From: Pinibacter sp031553495
Lineage (GTDB): Bacteria > Bacteroidota > Bacteroidia > Chitinophagales > Chitinophagaceae
Assembly (NCBI GenBank): GCA_031553495.1
Contig: JAVBLN010000023.1
Span: forward strand, 18,924 to 82,923
Direction: 5' to 3'
DNA length: 64,000 bases
The position numbers and the translations under genes are program-made. Shown piece by piece: positions 35,788 through 46,100 of this stretch (its first letter is position 1; each line of letters begins with the position of its first letter). Below the pieces are notes generated by a model that ran no database searches, was not told the origin of the DNA, and saw nothing but the letters and a program-made list of their open reading frames with translations.

Positions 35788-37320
35788 ATGAAAATCACAT
35801 ATAAAGTAATTTTCCTGGCACTGCTGGTTCCGTATCTAATTAGCAGTTGTACAAAAAAATTTGACGACATAAACACAAATCCCGATAAGCCGGCAACAGC
35901 AACTGCCGCATGGTTTGCAACAGATCTATTAAAAAACATTACTTCAGTAGGGCGTACCACAGGTTTTAAAGAGCCTTATAATTTGGCCAAATATCTTCTT
36001 TGGACAGAGTTGCAGGCATCCCTACAATATAATAAGCTATACCGTGCCGACTTTTCTTACCCGCTTACTGTTTTAAGGAATATCGATCCAATGATCAACT
36101 ACGCCACCACTCCCGAATTGAAAAATTCCTATACCGCACTGGGGCATTTCGTACGGGCATGGCAATTTTTTCAAACATCAATGCGAGTGGGTGACATTCC
36201 ATATTCTGAAGCAATACAAGGCGCTACCGGAATCATTAAACCAAAATATGACACACAAAAAGATCTGTTCAAGGGAATAATAAGCGAACTGGATGAAGCC
36301 AATACACTGTTTTCAAAAGGCGCTAATTTCACAGGCGATTTCGTTTACAATGGAGACATTGACAAATGGAGAAGACTGGTTAATAGTTTTGAATTATACG
36401 TATTGATCAACCTGTATAAAAAAACCTCCGATGGCGATTTAAACGTAATTGCAAAATTCAACGAAGTAGCCCAACGTCCACTGATGAGAGACTATAACGA
36501 CAACTTCGCAATCAAATACACAGGCACAAAAAGCTACTGCTATCCCTGGAGCAATACCGCTACGGATTTAAATGAGTTCACACAATATACAATGCTATCC
36601 ACCACATATGTTAATATGCTAAAGCAAAACCAAGACAGGCGCTTGTTCTACGTAGCAGAACCATCAGATTCATTGTTATCCAAAGGTAAAATCGCTTCTA
36701 ATTTCGATGCCTATATGGGCGTAGAACCGTCAAATGAATTCACAAATACATTGGTAAATAAAATCAACAAGTCATACAGCGATCTGAATAAACGGTATGT
36801 TGAGTCTGCTACAGCCGAGCCTGTAGGATTTCTATGTCATTGGGATGTTCAGTTTATTTTAGCAGAGGCCGTGGTAAGAGGCTGGATTACTGAAAGCACA
36901 CCTCAGTATTATTATGCGGAAGGAATTAAAAGCTCAATGGCATTTTACGGTAAATATGTAGATGCAAAATACACGCATGGCGTAACCATGGATCAGGCTT
37001 ATATAAACGCCTATCCCGCAACAATACCGCTTACCGGCACAACTGAAAACAAAATAAAACAAATCATTTGTCAAAAATACCTTGCCGGATTTTTCCAAAA
37101 CGGATACCAGGCATGGTTTGAATTCAGACGCACAGGATATCCTGAATTTGTATTAAATCCCGCTACAAATTCAAACCCAACTGACAATACGAAATTTCCA
37201 ACAAGATGGCAATATCCGCAAAATGAAATTGATTACAACAGCGACAACCTGGATGAAGCACTACAAAGACAATATAGTGGCAGTGATGATTTCGATGGTG
37301 TAATGTGGATCTTAAAGTAA
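35788..37320 (+). CDS. SusD/RagB-like nutrient-binding outer-membrane lipoprotein
   Basis: 510 residues with a lipoprotein signal peptide ending LISSCTKKF (Cys at about residue 20). The family signature is visible: FDDINTNPDKPATA near the N-terminus, helical TPR-like region (YTALGHFVRAWQFFQTSMRVGDIPYSEAIQG), SFELYVLINLYKK, and the C-terminal YLAGFFQNGYQAWFEFRRTGYPE. This is the SusD-like 2 type. It sits on top of the SusC barrel and captures the ligand. No glycosidase or protease follows in the operon, so the substrate is unknown. Confidence 0.95.
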   Translation: MKITYKVIFLALLVPYLISSCTKKFDDINTNPDKPATATAAWFATDLLKNITSVGRTTGFKEPYNLAKYLLWTELQASLQYNKLYRADFSYPLTVLRNIDPMINYATTPELKNSYTALGHFVRAWQFFQTSMRVGDIPYSEAIQGATGIIKPKYDTQKDLFKGIISELDEANTLFSKGANFTGDFVYNGDIDKWRRLVNSFELYVLINLYKKTSDGDLNVIAKFNEVAQRPLMRDYNDNFAIKYTGTKSYCYPWSNTATDLNEFTQYTMLSTTYVNMLKQNQDRRLFYVAEPSDSLLSKGKIASNFDAYMGVEPSNEFTNTLVNKINKSYSDLNKRYVESATAEPVGFLCHWDVQFILAEAVVRGWITESTPQYYYAEGIKSSMAFYGKYVDAKYTHGVTMDQAYINAYPATIPLTGTTENKIKQIICQKYLAGFFQNGYQAWFEFRRTGYPEFVLNPATNSNPTDNTKFPTRWQYPQNEIDYNSDNLDEALQRQYSGSDDFDGVMWILK

Positions 37321-37345
37321 GTTCATTGATTTTGTATTGTTCACA

Positions 37346-37376
37346 AGCCCCGGTTTTTTTACCCGGGGCTTTTTTT
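37346..37376 (+). terminator. Intrinsic terminator of the susC-susD operon
   Basis: AGCCCCGG (37346-37353) pairs with CCGGGGCT (37363-37370), followed by TTTTTT; 26 bases past the SusD stop. Confidence 0.95.
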
Positions 37377-37396
37377 GAAAGATCAAAATTATGGAA

Positions 37397-37458
37397 CCGG
37401 CATTTGTGCTACTATTAAGCATCGTTGTGTCACTCACTTGTACGGTAGTAATGCTATT
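37397..37458 (-). repeat. 62-bp interspersed repeat (family A), copy 11
   Basis: Minus-strand copy, with a slightly changed outer end (CCGGCATTTGTGCTACTATT on the plus strand). Confidence 0.9.
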
Positions 37459-37795
37459 GAGCTGCCTCATCCCCGGCCCTTCTCCTTGGAGAAGGGAGTC
37501 CACCGCACAAAGCGGATATTCAAAGTCTCAACAATTCTTTTCAACATTCATCTCCAATCGTTTTCAGTGACTCATGCATACAGTACTTTCAACTTTTAAT
37601 TTTCAACTAATTTTCATGCTCTGCAAGGCTTGTAGCCTTGCAGTACTATACTGTTGCTTTTAGCAACACCCCGGTGTTTCAGTTACTATTGAGATTGCAA
37701 TGTGTAGTTGGTGTGCCGCGCACAAAGCAGCCCGGCACACGCAACAACGGCAACTGGCAAACGGTAACCGGCAACTCATTTCTGACCTCTAACTT
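37459..37795 (-). repeat. Composite module with CTTCTCC/GGAGAAG hairpin, reversed
   Basis: Mirror image of 30048-30265: GAGCTGCCTCATCCCCGGCC, CTTCTCC-TTGG-AGAAGGGAG, CAATCGTTTTCAGTGACTCA, AACTTTTAATTTTCAACT, AAGGCTTGTAGCCTTGCAGT, CTGTTGCTTTTAGCAACACC. It is then followed by a GTGCCGCGCACAAAGCAGCC fragment and a GGCAACTGGCAAACGG tract up to the next gene. Confidence 0.75.
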
Positions 37796-37800
37796 CCAAA

Positions 37801-40029
37801 TCACTCCACATTAGATTCGCCCGCAATCTTTTCCATATCAATGGATATCTTATGTATGTACTCAAACTGATCAGTAATAGTTTTTAATTCGAACAACTGA
37901 TCCTTGATGTCCGAATCCAAAGAACCTGATTTAAGCTCCTGCACCCGCTGCGCAAGCAATTCCTCCACTCGGTGCCTTACAATAAATTTATTCTCTTGTA
38001 CCTGCATCACATTTTTAGTACTCACACTATTGCCTTCCAAAATAGCAATGGTATTCTCCAAATGAAAAACCGTATCATCTATCATGGGTAAATAATCCTT
38101 CGAAACATGCGCCTTCGCAAAAGAAGGAATGTATGAAGAAAGTGTGGCAATATGCGACGTGAGTATATGATTTGATACCAAAAGCTGGTACACAAGCATG
38201 CTGTTCTTTTGCTTGCGCCGTGGCTCCGAAAGCATCCGTTGAAACGCGCCGGAAAGATTACTTAACGCAACATAACATTCCTTTCTCAAAAATTTATATT
38301 GCTGCGTATTCAGGTTTTTGCCGGTAAATAATTTCGCGATGTATTCAAAGTAATCCGAATTGGCTTTTATACACTTGCTCAACAGATTTTTAATTCGTTC
38401 ATGCTCCCATTTTGGCGGCAGTATTATAGTAAATAAAAACGCTATTGCTGAACCGACAGCGGTATCAATAATGCGGTCGGTAATAATTTTTTGAAAATCG
38501 TCGTGCTTTAAAAACGAAAACGAAATAAGAATATAGATCGTCATAAAAACGACAGCCATAAAGTATTGCAGGCGAATAAGGCTATAGGTGAACAGCATGG
38601 CGATAATCATCAGCACTACCAGCACAGTTTTATCTTTTACAAAAAACAATGCGGTTGCGCCAATTATTGCCCCAATAACGGTTCCGGATATACGCTGAAA
38701 ATTTCTCTTCTTCGTAAGGCTGTATGCCGGTTTTAAAATCACAAGTATAGTAAGCAGGATCCAGTAACCATGCCCTACCATCAACACTTTAGATAAAAAA
38801 TAACCGGCCAGCATTGCGACACTCACACGTAATGAATGCCTGAAAATATTCGAGTTAAAATTGATATTATTAACAAACTGGCCAATTTCAATTTGCGTGT
38901 GAGATATAAAACGATTATAGTCAAGATCATAATCCTTTTCTATAGGAATGCTACGATCATACCGGGTATAGCGATGAAGTGTCTGGAGGCGGGAGTAAAT
39001 ATCAACTATGCTATCCAAAATATGTTTCAGACTAATAAAAGCTTCAATATTCTTTTCGTTAAGCCCCACAAGCCTTTGCTCCTCATAATAGCTTTTTAAA
39101 TCTTCAATGACGGTTTCCAAATCATCAGCAGGCACCGATTTTGTTCCCTGCTGAAGCGCCATTCCAATATTTTCCAGTTCTGTAGCAAGTTTTAAAATAA
39201 CTGACTGAAACCGCGAAAGCATTTCTTCATCAAACGACTTACGCAAAGCCTGATAATCATGCTGCGAGGTCATGATACGTTCGTACAGGTCAACAGTATC
39301 AAGAAACGTCATCAACAATACCCTTCCTGTATGCGTAGTTTCTTTTACAATGCTTCTTGTTTTGAACAAGATTTCCCGCACAAGGTCCTGTTTTGTATGC
39401 ACCTTTACCTGCTCCTCCAAAAGGGTTCCGTAAGTTTTCTCGTAATCATTTTGCTTGTTATACAATGCGGCTTTGATGCGGGTATAATTTGCAATGGAAA
39501 GTATGGAATCGCCAATAGCCTGCTGTGCCAGTTTGTATGGCCTTATTCTGTTGAGCAATAAACTCCATAAGTAGTACCATATGCCGCCGCCGCAAACCAA
39601 AGCGGCATTTACAAGTAATTGTTTAGTGCTATACCTGTCATCCACACTTAGCACAAATAATAAAAGCGCTGCTGTGCCAACTGAAGAAGCCCGCAATCCA
39701 TAAACTCCTATCATGGAAAAAACAAAAGCGCACACAAACAATTCAATAGCCAGCAGCCAGGGTGTCGGCACAGAAAATCCCACCATCAGCGCACAAAGAG
39801 TAGTTAGCACAATGGTAATTCGCATCGCATTCTGCCGATGGTGAAATGGCCCAGGCGTATCGGTAACACTCACACACAAAGTACCCACAACAAAGGCGAT
39901 ACCCATCGACAGGTGCCCCAAATAAGCAGCAATAAGCACGGGTATCATTATAGCTGAAGTAATCCGGAATCCGTCATTTACATAATAACTCGTCGTAAAT
40001 TTTTTATATGCCTTAATATAATCAATCAT
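37801..40029 (-). CDS. FUSC-family integral membrane protein (YccS/YhfK-like)
   Basis: 742 residues with two blocks of membrane helices: residues about 25-180 (GFRITSAIMIPVLIAAYLGHLSMGIAFVVGTLCVSVTD) and about 400-530 (FRHSLRVSVAMLAGYFLSKV, YWILLTILVILKPAYSLTKKRNFQRISGTVIGAIIG), separated and followed by long cytosolic helical parts. This is the duplicated fusaric-acid-resistance-like arrangement of YccS-type proteins. The second block carries the family's conserved KPxxxxTxxRxxxRxxGTxxG pattern. Transport of aromatic compounds is known for some relatives; the substrate here is unknown. Confidence 0.88.
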   Translation of the reverse strand: MIDYIKAYKKFTTSYYVNDGFRITSAIMIPVLIAAYLGHLSMGIAFVVGTLCVSVTDTPGPFHHRQNAMRITIVLTTLCALMVGFSVPTPWLLAIELFVCAFVFSMIGVYGLRASSVGTAALLLFVLSVDDRYSTKQLLVNAALVCGGGIWYYLWSLLLNRIRPYKLAQQAIGDSILSIANYTRIKAALYNKQNDYEKTYGTLLEEQVKVHTKQDLVREILFKTRSIVKETTHTGRVLLMTFLDTVDLYERIMTSQHDYQALRKSFDEEMLSRFQSVILKLATELENIGMALQQGTKSVPADDLETVIEDLKSYYEEQRLVGLNEKNIEAFISLKHILDSIVDIYSRLQTLHRYTRYDRSIPIEKDYDLDYNRFISHTQIEIGQFVNNINFNSNIFRHSLRVSVAMLAGYFLSKVLMVGHGYWILLTILVILKPAYSLTKKRNFQRISGTVIGAIIGATALFFVKDKTVLVVLMIIAMLFTYSLIRLQYFMAVVFMTIYILISFSFLKHDDFQKIITDRIIDTAVGSAIAFLFTIILPPKWEHERIKNLLSKCIKANSDYFEYIAKLFTGKNLNTQQYKFLRKECYVALSNLSGAFQRMLSEPRRKQKNSMLVYQLLVSNHILTSHIATLSSYIPSFAKAHVSKDYLPMIDDTVFHLENTIAILEGNSVSTKNVMQVQENKFIVRHRVEELLAQRVQELKSGSLDSDIKDQLFELKTITDQFEYIHKISIDMEKIAGESNVE

Positions 40030-40178
40030 CTCAGCCTGTATGGTAAATTTCCGGTGAAGTTAAATAAAGATCGGAAGATGGTAAATTGATTACCATTCAA
40101 GGCAAAAATTCAGCATTGAAGATGCGGCACAGAGCACTTTTATATCCAATAACGTATTTCTACTGTGGGGGTTGTTTT

Positions 40179-40217
40179 GCCGTCTGTCATAGCGAAGTTT
40201 CCGCTATAGCAGACGGC
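40179..40217. terminator. Long near-perfect hairpin between XRE 4 and the FUSC gene
   Basis: GCCGTCTG..ATAGCG (40179-40194) pairs with CGCTAT..CAGACGGC (40202-40217), with one wobble and one mismatch. It is well placed as the 3' end of the XRE 4 transcript (stop at 40312), although the T run is weak on either strand. Confidence 0.6.
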
Positions 40218-40311
40218 ATACATTTTAATAACACCTACAACTATCTATTTATAATAGGCAGGTAAACAGAAGTGTCTTTTGAAGTGAATGCAACATACGT
40301 GATAAAAGTAA

Positions 40312-40707
40312 TCAGGCATCGGCATTATTGCCATAAGCAATTTGCTTTAGCAGGCGGTTTTCCTCCTGCAAAATCTCAATATACTTTTGTTGAATCTTGA
40401 GGTGCTGCAACAAAGTTGTCTCACTTAATACTCCATTTTTGTCAACGGATTCCGATACTAATGAAGGCGCCTTCCTTGAAGATCGAACTCCGTAATTATT
40501 TGCCAGGTCGTAGTTCATTAGCTCATCAATACTAAGCTGGAAAAAACGAGCCAGTTCAGCCATTTCTTCAATGCTCGGCCTGCTGTTTCTTTTTTCCCAA
40601 TTTCCAATAGTAGTATGGCCTTTATCCATTTTAGCGCCAAGTTCAGATTGGGTTAAACCCATTTTTCTTCTTAAAAATCGTAAGTTTTCAGCAAAATAAA
40701 GTTCCAT
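40312..40707 (-). CDS. XRE-family regulator, paralogue 4
   Basis: 131 residues. The helix-turn-helix (LRFLRRKMGLTQSELGAKMDKGHTTIGNWEKRNSRPSIEEMAELARFF) and the overall plan match paralogues 1-3, but the sequence is clearly more distant. The tail is different: QHLKIQQKYIEILQEENRLLKQIA, a short leucine-zipper-like helix. No T9SS gene or remnant is next to it; a C1 peptidase gene lies upstream on the same strand, more than 850 bases away. Confidence 0.88.
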   Translation of the reverse strand: MELYFAENLRFLRRKMGLTQSELGAKMDKGHTTIGNWEKRNSRPSIEEMAELARFFQLSIDELMNYDLANNYGVRSSRKAPSLVSESVDKNGVLSETTLLQHLKIQQKYIEILQEENRLLKQIAYGNNADA

Positions 40708-41368
40708 TATTTAATTGTTTTCATAAATCAATGTATAATACCCTATGCTTTCATGGAAGCACACACGCAATTCATAAAGGGTTTCAATATATCTTTGGTA
40801 ACGAATGTTCGAAGTAATTTTAGATTTTTCCTCTGCTCCGGAAAACAACTTTTTGGGACGCTTTTCGCCATTATTAAAAGGTTAATGTGTGTTATGAATA
40901 AAATTCCTTTTTGAAATTTGCTTTTTGTGAATTATCAAACCATCCGAAGTAAAAACTCTGCGTATATAACTCAGCAAACAATCAATTCTGTTGCAAATGT
41001 AATTTTTATGTTTATCAAACGTCAAAAAAACTGACGGATTTTTTCATTTATTTAGCACAGGTGAAAATATTTTTTATATTTAAAAAATACCGTCAAAACC
41101 ATTGCCAATACTTGGTTTGAAAGGACTAAAAGCAATCTTAAAAAGACGCTTTTTAAAAGAATAACTGAATTTCGGTACAACTAATCTTTCACAAGGTCAA
41201 TAAAATTTAATTATGCAATTATAATATACCGTTTAAAGCATTAAGGCTGACAATATTTTGTGCATTTTTTATTAAAAATATGAGCCGTTGCAGTTATGTT
41301 TTTTCAATAACAGCAACTTACTAAAACATTTACCCGCATACCTGCATTTTTAACTAGGCTTAAAAACC
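40708..41368. other. Long AT-rich region upstream of XRE 4
   Basis: No gene or repeat copy recognised. Contains short inverted stretches such as AACGTCAAAAAAACTGACGG (about 41021) and a sequence at 41101-41147 that vaguely recalls the direct-repeat operators but does not match their 14-mer. Confidence 0.4.
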
Positions 41369-41409
41369 AAACACCCGTAAACAAGAAGCTATCCTGTTTA
41401 CGGGTGTTT
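41369..41409 (-). terminator. Perfect 15-bp terminator hairpin downstream of the C1 peptidase
   Basis: AAACACCCGTAAACA (41369-41383) pairs exactly with TGTTTACGGGTGTTT (41395-41409). On the minus strand it is followed by GGTTTTTAAG. It lies 160 bases past the peptidase stop, with a 62-bp repeat in between. Confidence 0.8.
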
Positions 41410-41475
41410 GTGATCTTTACTAAAGTGTTATAATCTACGCAGTATATAATTTGTGTGGGATGTTTCACTTTGTTG

Positions 41476-41537
41476 AATAGCATTACTACTGTACAAGTGA
41501 GTGACACAACGATGCTCAATAGTAGCAACACAGCCGG
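41476..41537 (+). repeat. 62-bp interspersed repeat (family A), copy 12
   Basis: Copy lying between the C1 peptidase stop codon (41571) and that gene's terminator, hence inside the predicted 3' UTR. Ends AGTAGCAACACAGCCGG. Confidence 0.9.
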
Positions 41538-41570
41538 TCCAAAAAAATCACTACACAAAATTCGTAGCTG

Positions 41571-42758
41571 CTATATTTTCATTTTAGCTGCAAGGTCTTT
41601 AGGAATAGCATTCTTGTTTACCATAATCCCGGTTGTTTTATACTGCACATAATTTTTGGTCACATACAAATAACCTTTGTGGTCGTTACTTTCACCCCAT
41701 GAATTTTTTACGAGATAATACTCTTTTCCATTTTGATCTGTTGACATGCCCACAATCTGCATACCGTGATCATCGGTTGTAAGATAATTGTCGAAAGCCT
41801 GCTGGCGCATTTCGGGAGTAACTTTTCTTTCAGCCTTAGGCCCGCTGAACATGTCCTTTTTTTCAGCATCAGTCATTTCATCAAATTCTTTTTCGGGAAC
41901 ATACGCCACACCATTTTTCCAACTAAAATATTTCTCACTCACATCTGTGGCCCAGCCCACACTATATCCATTTTTCAACGCGTTGTCAATCACCCTCGTA
42001 ATATCATCCATCTGAATATTGTACACATAATCAAAACTCCAGTTGTCGGGAAGCGGTAAAAATACTTTCTGATAGTATGGCTGATCATTAAGCGACGACA
42101 TTTCAATATAGTCCGCGGCATTCAGGCCTACCACTTCTTTCGCAAATGTCTGCGGCGTGTATGTTTTTCCATTGTATTCAAACTTGTCGGGAACTTTTCC
42201 AAGATACGCATCCAGCGCGGCAGTGAAAGCGGTAATCCAGTTGGGGGTAAGCCTTCCGTTAGAGTTTTTTATTATGCCGTCGAGCATACCTTTTAATGCA
42301 TCCTGCATTTCACCAAACCTGTTGATGGTAGTGCCGTAATTTAATCCCGAATAAACTGACTGCGGCACCGCGCCATACTTTGCATACATGTTAGTTACAT
42401 CATGCAGTTCGCCCCCATCGCCCCAGCTAACAGCGCCATGCATTCGCACATAATTTTTTGCCTTCTCAATGTACACACATCTCGCAGTATAAATTTCCGC
42501 AAGGTCCACAGCCGGTTTTCCTTTACGCAACATTTCCGATTCAAGAAAAGAATTGCCAGAGTAACTCCAGCAGGTTCCGCTGCTTCCCTGGTTTTTAACC
42601 GAAGTTCTTTCAATGTTATAAATACTTGTAAATGCAAATTTGTCTTTGGCGCTCTCACTTTTATTTCCGCTTAATGAATTTACAAGGTTGTCCTGCGTCC
42701 AACCTGTTGTTACTACCAAGGCCACCAAAGCCAATAGAAATAAACGTTTCTTTAACAT
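41571..42758 (-). CDS. Secreted C1-family cysteine peptidase (aminopeptidase C/bleomycin hydrolase type)
   Basis: 395 residues from the ATG at 42758, which starts the signal peptide MLKKRLFLLALVALVVTTGWTQ; the frame runs on upstream into the 62-bp repeat, which is not credible coding sequence. Papain-type catalytic residues are present: NQGSSGTCWSYSGNSFLESEM with Cys63, the histidine in TTDDHGMQIVGMS, and the asparagine in VKNSWGESND. Overall spacing fits the bleomycin hydrolase/PepC group, but the signal peptide indicates export, unlike cytosolic PepC. Probably degrades peptides in the periplasm. Confidence 0.9.
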   Translation of the reverse strand: MLKKRLFLLALVALVVTTGWTQDNLVNSLSGNKSESAKDKFAFTSIYNIERTSVKNQGSSGTCWSYSGNSFLESEMLRKGKPAVDLAEIYTARCVYIEKAKNYVRMHGAVSWGDGGELHDVTNMYAKYGAVPQSVYSGLNYGTTINRFGEMQDALKGMLDGIIKNSNGRLTPNWITAFTAALDAYLGKVPDKFEYNGKTYTPQTFAKEVVGLNAADYIEMSSLNDQPYYQKVFLPLPDNWSFDYVYNIQMDDITRVIDNALKNGYSVGWATDVSEKYFSWKNGVAYVPEKEFDEMTDAEKKDMFSGPKAERKVTPEMRQQAFDNYLTTDDHGMQIVGMSTDQNGKEYYLVKNSWGESNDHKGYLYVTKNYVQYKTTGIMVNKNAIPKDLAAKMKI

Positions 42759-42796
42759 GTTATTTATAGTTTTATAAGAAATAATTTTTTTTGATA

Positions 42797-42858
42797 CCGG
42801 CGATAGGGCTACTATTAAGCATCGTTGTGTCACTCACTTGTACTGTAGTAATGCTATT
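42797..42858 (-). repeat. 62-bp interspersed repeat (family A), copy 13
   Basis: Minus-strand copy whose near end is only 38 bases upstream of the C1 peptidase ATG, so it must lie in the promoter or 5' UTR of that gene. It reads CCGGCGATAGGGCTACTATT on the plus strand. Confidence 0.9.
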
Positions 42859-43146
42859 GAGCAGTAAGCAACGTTGAGCCTGCATGCACCCAATTAATTA
42901 TCAATTAATTTCAAATTATCCGTAAAGTTTACAATTCAGCTAAGTTAAGCGAAGCGAAGGTTTTTAAAAAAAGTTTGTATATCGGCAGATATATTTTAAA
43001 TTGATACGTCTCTATTCTGAACCCGGATAGTACGAGATTTTCCACAATGCCGGGAGGCGGCAATAAACCGGGCATAAAAACGTTTGCTATATGATTGAAC
43101 AGTAAAGGTTTATTCATTCATTTTTTGGTAAGCTTTATACAACACA
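42859..43146. other. Divergent intergenic region, nothing further recognised
   Basis: Between the repeat upstream of the C1 peptidase and the AsmA-like gene. Contains short AT-rich inverted stretches such as CAATTAATTATCAATTAATT, but no gene. Confidence 0.4.
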
Positions 43147-46100
43147 ATGAAAAAAAGCCGGCGGATAATATTGATCACTGCTTTAGCGCTCTGTTTATCA
43201 GCTTCGACAGCCTGGCTGTATTTGCGACTAAATATCCGTTCCGTAATTATTCAAATGGTAACAGAACAAACTAATGGTGCTTACCGGCTCGATTTTAAAA
43301 AACTTAAAACAAATTATTCCACACTTACTTTTACCATAGAAAAAGGAAAACTGACTGCGCTAGATACAACCAGCGGCCAATCGAAGTATTTTGTGGAGTT
43401 CCCAAAAGTAATATTGCAAATCAGAAGCCTTGCAGATATATTACTTAACAAACAACTTCACATACATTCCATATCGTTTGAAAATCCATCATTCAATGTG
43501 TTAATTCAAAAAAGCAGTAAGCGAACGGGGTTCTTTCAAAATATGGGCGACATTTATAACTACCTTAATAAATTCGCGGAAGCTGCAAATATTAACAACC
43601 TGCAGATCAACAATGCCAAACTGATATTACAGGATGCCACTCGCAACAATTTCACTTATCATATTAACAACATTCATTTACACATTAAGGGCTTTCGTCC
43701 TGACAGCACTAATACTCCCAGGCATCGCGTTTTCCTAACCGACGAAATAAAACTGGATGTCGGAAAACAAAATGTTATTTTAGATAGTTCAAAAAAAATT
43801 GCTTTTCATGGCCTTCATATTTCCACATCTACAGCAAACCTCATAATGGATAGTATTTTGTATGAAGGAACTAAAACCGATTCAACAGAACCATTTAGAA
43901 TTTACCTGCCGTCACTTTTGCTGAAGCGCCTCAATTTTGCACAGTTGCATGAAAAAGGAATTGTGCAGGTGGATTCTGTAATGCTTGACCGGCCCGAACT
44001 TGATCTGTCAATAAACCTGACTCCGAAACAGAATACAACGAAAGATCTAAAACATGTAATGCATGATGTGGTTTCACATTTGTTTGGCGATATTGATGTG
44101 CATTACCTCGAAATGAAAAACGCGAACACACATCTTGTAACAAAATTATCGAAGCAGGAAAGAACAATTGACGTGGCAAACCACTCACTACAGTTAAATG
44201 ATATTTACATTACCGCTGGCGATTCAGGCACAGTGAATCTTGGTGATTTTTCATTTTCGGCAAAAGATTATGAATCCTTTTCTACAAGAAATAAATATCG
44301 CATGCAATTCAATCAGTTCAATATTCAAAACGGTGGCGATATTATTTTAAAAAACTTATCCATATTCCCAACAAACTCATCAACACGGCCGTTGCTCTTT
44401 CTCCCAAAACTTACAATTGATGAAGCGGATATTGGTTTGTTATTAGTGGAAAAAAAGATCAAAGCAAGAAAATTCGTACTGGAATCGGCGGTTATAAAAC
44501 ACGAATTAAAAGGATTGAAAGAAGAAGAGTCCGGTAAATCGCTCAGTGATATTTTACGAGGTATTATGCTAAGCGCCGACATAAGCGAACTTGAATTCAA
44601 TAACGCCAGTTACTCAGTAGTGAGAGGCGGTGAGAAGCCGCTAAAATTCAATGCCGACAGCCTGCACCTGTATTTTAAATTTAAGGATCGTCGCTTGTCT
44701 TTACACAACAGCGATGATCTGTTGGAGGCATTGCAAAACATGTCGGCCCATAATCTTCAGTTCGAAAATCCGTTCTATCATTTGCAAGCGGAGAACATGC
44801 ATTATGGCGAAGACAAGATATTGAAATTATTCGATTTCGATTTTCAACGTGCACCCACACGCAAGATCACAGGAAAGCTACTAACCATTTCCAACCCGGA
44901 TATACCGGTTATTGTAGAGGACAATAAATTCATTGCGCAATCTTTAGTAATAAGCGATGCCAACATTCTTCACGAAGGCTACAGTACAATTAAAATGAAA
45001 TTGAAACAGGGTTTCGAAATGGATCTTAAGAACCTGGTATTAAACAACATTCATTTAACTTCCTACGAAAGAGATGATGTAAAAATTGCAGGTGATAATA
45101 TATCCGCCGTATTGCAAAACGTACACAAAGAAAAAACAACGCCTGTTACATTTAACATCAGGGAAGCACATGCCGGTAATGTAACATTCTCCGACAGCTA
45201 CCTTACTGCACAAGCTTCAAAAATCTCAATAGTACTTGGGTCATTATCCACAATTGAAAATTTTTCACTGAAGCGAAAGCACACTGAAGACACACTGCTT
45301 GTAACATCGCCAACACTATATTTTCAACCTTCACGTTTTGATATCAACACAAAAGAAGTTTCACTGGATCATCTTTTTACCGATTCCGCCAAAGTGTATG
45401 CAGTGTTCCGTAATAATAGACAAAATGAGCCAAAACAACAAGCTAAAAACCCATGGCAGTTAACCCTCGATCAATCCCGCCTGGTACATGTGGATGTTGA
45501 TGTGAAGAAAGATAATATGCACTTTGTATCACCTCTTACAGATATCGCTTTGGAATCTTTCAATTCAATTGATAGAAATATTAAGGGGAAAATCAATTGC
45601 CAGCATTACAATTATCAGATTAATGGCGAGTCATTTTCCACAAACGTAAATGGCAATTCGCTAATTACATCATTTACATTTGTAAGGCAGGGTGAAGGCG
45701 AAAACCTTCTTAATATACACTCTATTAATACCAATGGAGCAAATGTCTATCTATATCGCGGCAGCAACCATGCACCTATTGTGGCCAATGACGTTTCGCT
45801 TACAGCTGGTAATTTAGAGTGGCTCACAACAGAAACACCATTGATAACCGATTGGATTTCACATGAACATTTATCTTTCATTTCCATAAAAAAAATTGTA
45901 ATTCCAACTGCAGCTAATAATTACACTTTACACAATATTCAGTATAACGCGTTTGAAAATTCATTGCTGGCTGGCAGCTTGTTGCTAACACCACTGCAAT
46001 CGGCGACGCGATATTTTGACAGTGTTGGATTTCAGACAGATTATATAACAGGAAATATAAACGGCATCAACATACTTAATCCGCGTTTCAAATTATTTAC

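Noticed and set aside
41101..41147. Fourth copy of the direct-repeat operator upstream of XRE 4
   Set aside because: Only GGAC/AGAC at 21-base spacing is shared; the 14-mers do not match and no TAnnTTTG box follows at the right distance.
42759..42833. N-terminal extension of the C1 peptidase
   Set aside because: It would be translated from the 62-bp repeat and would bury the signal peptide.
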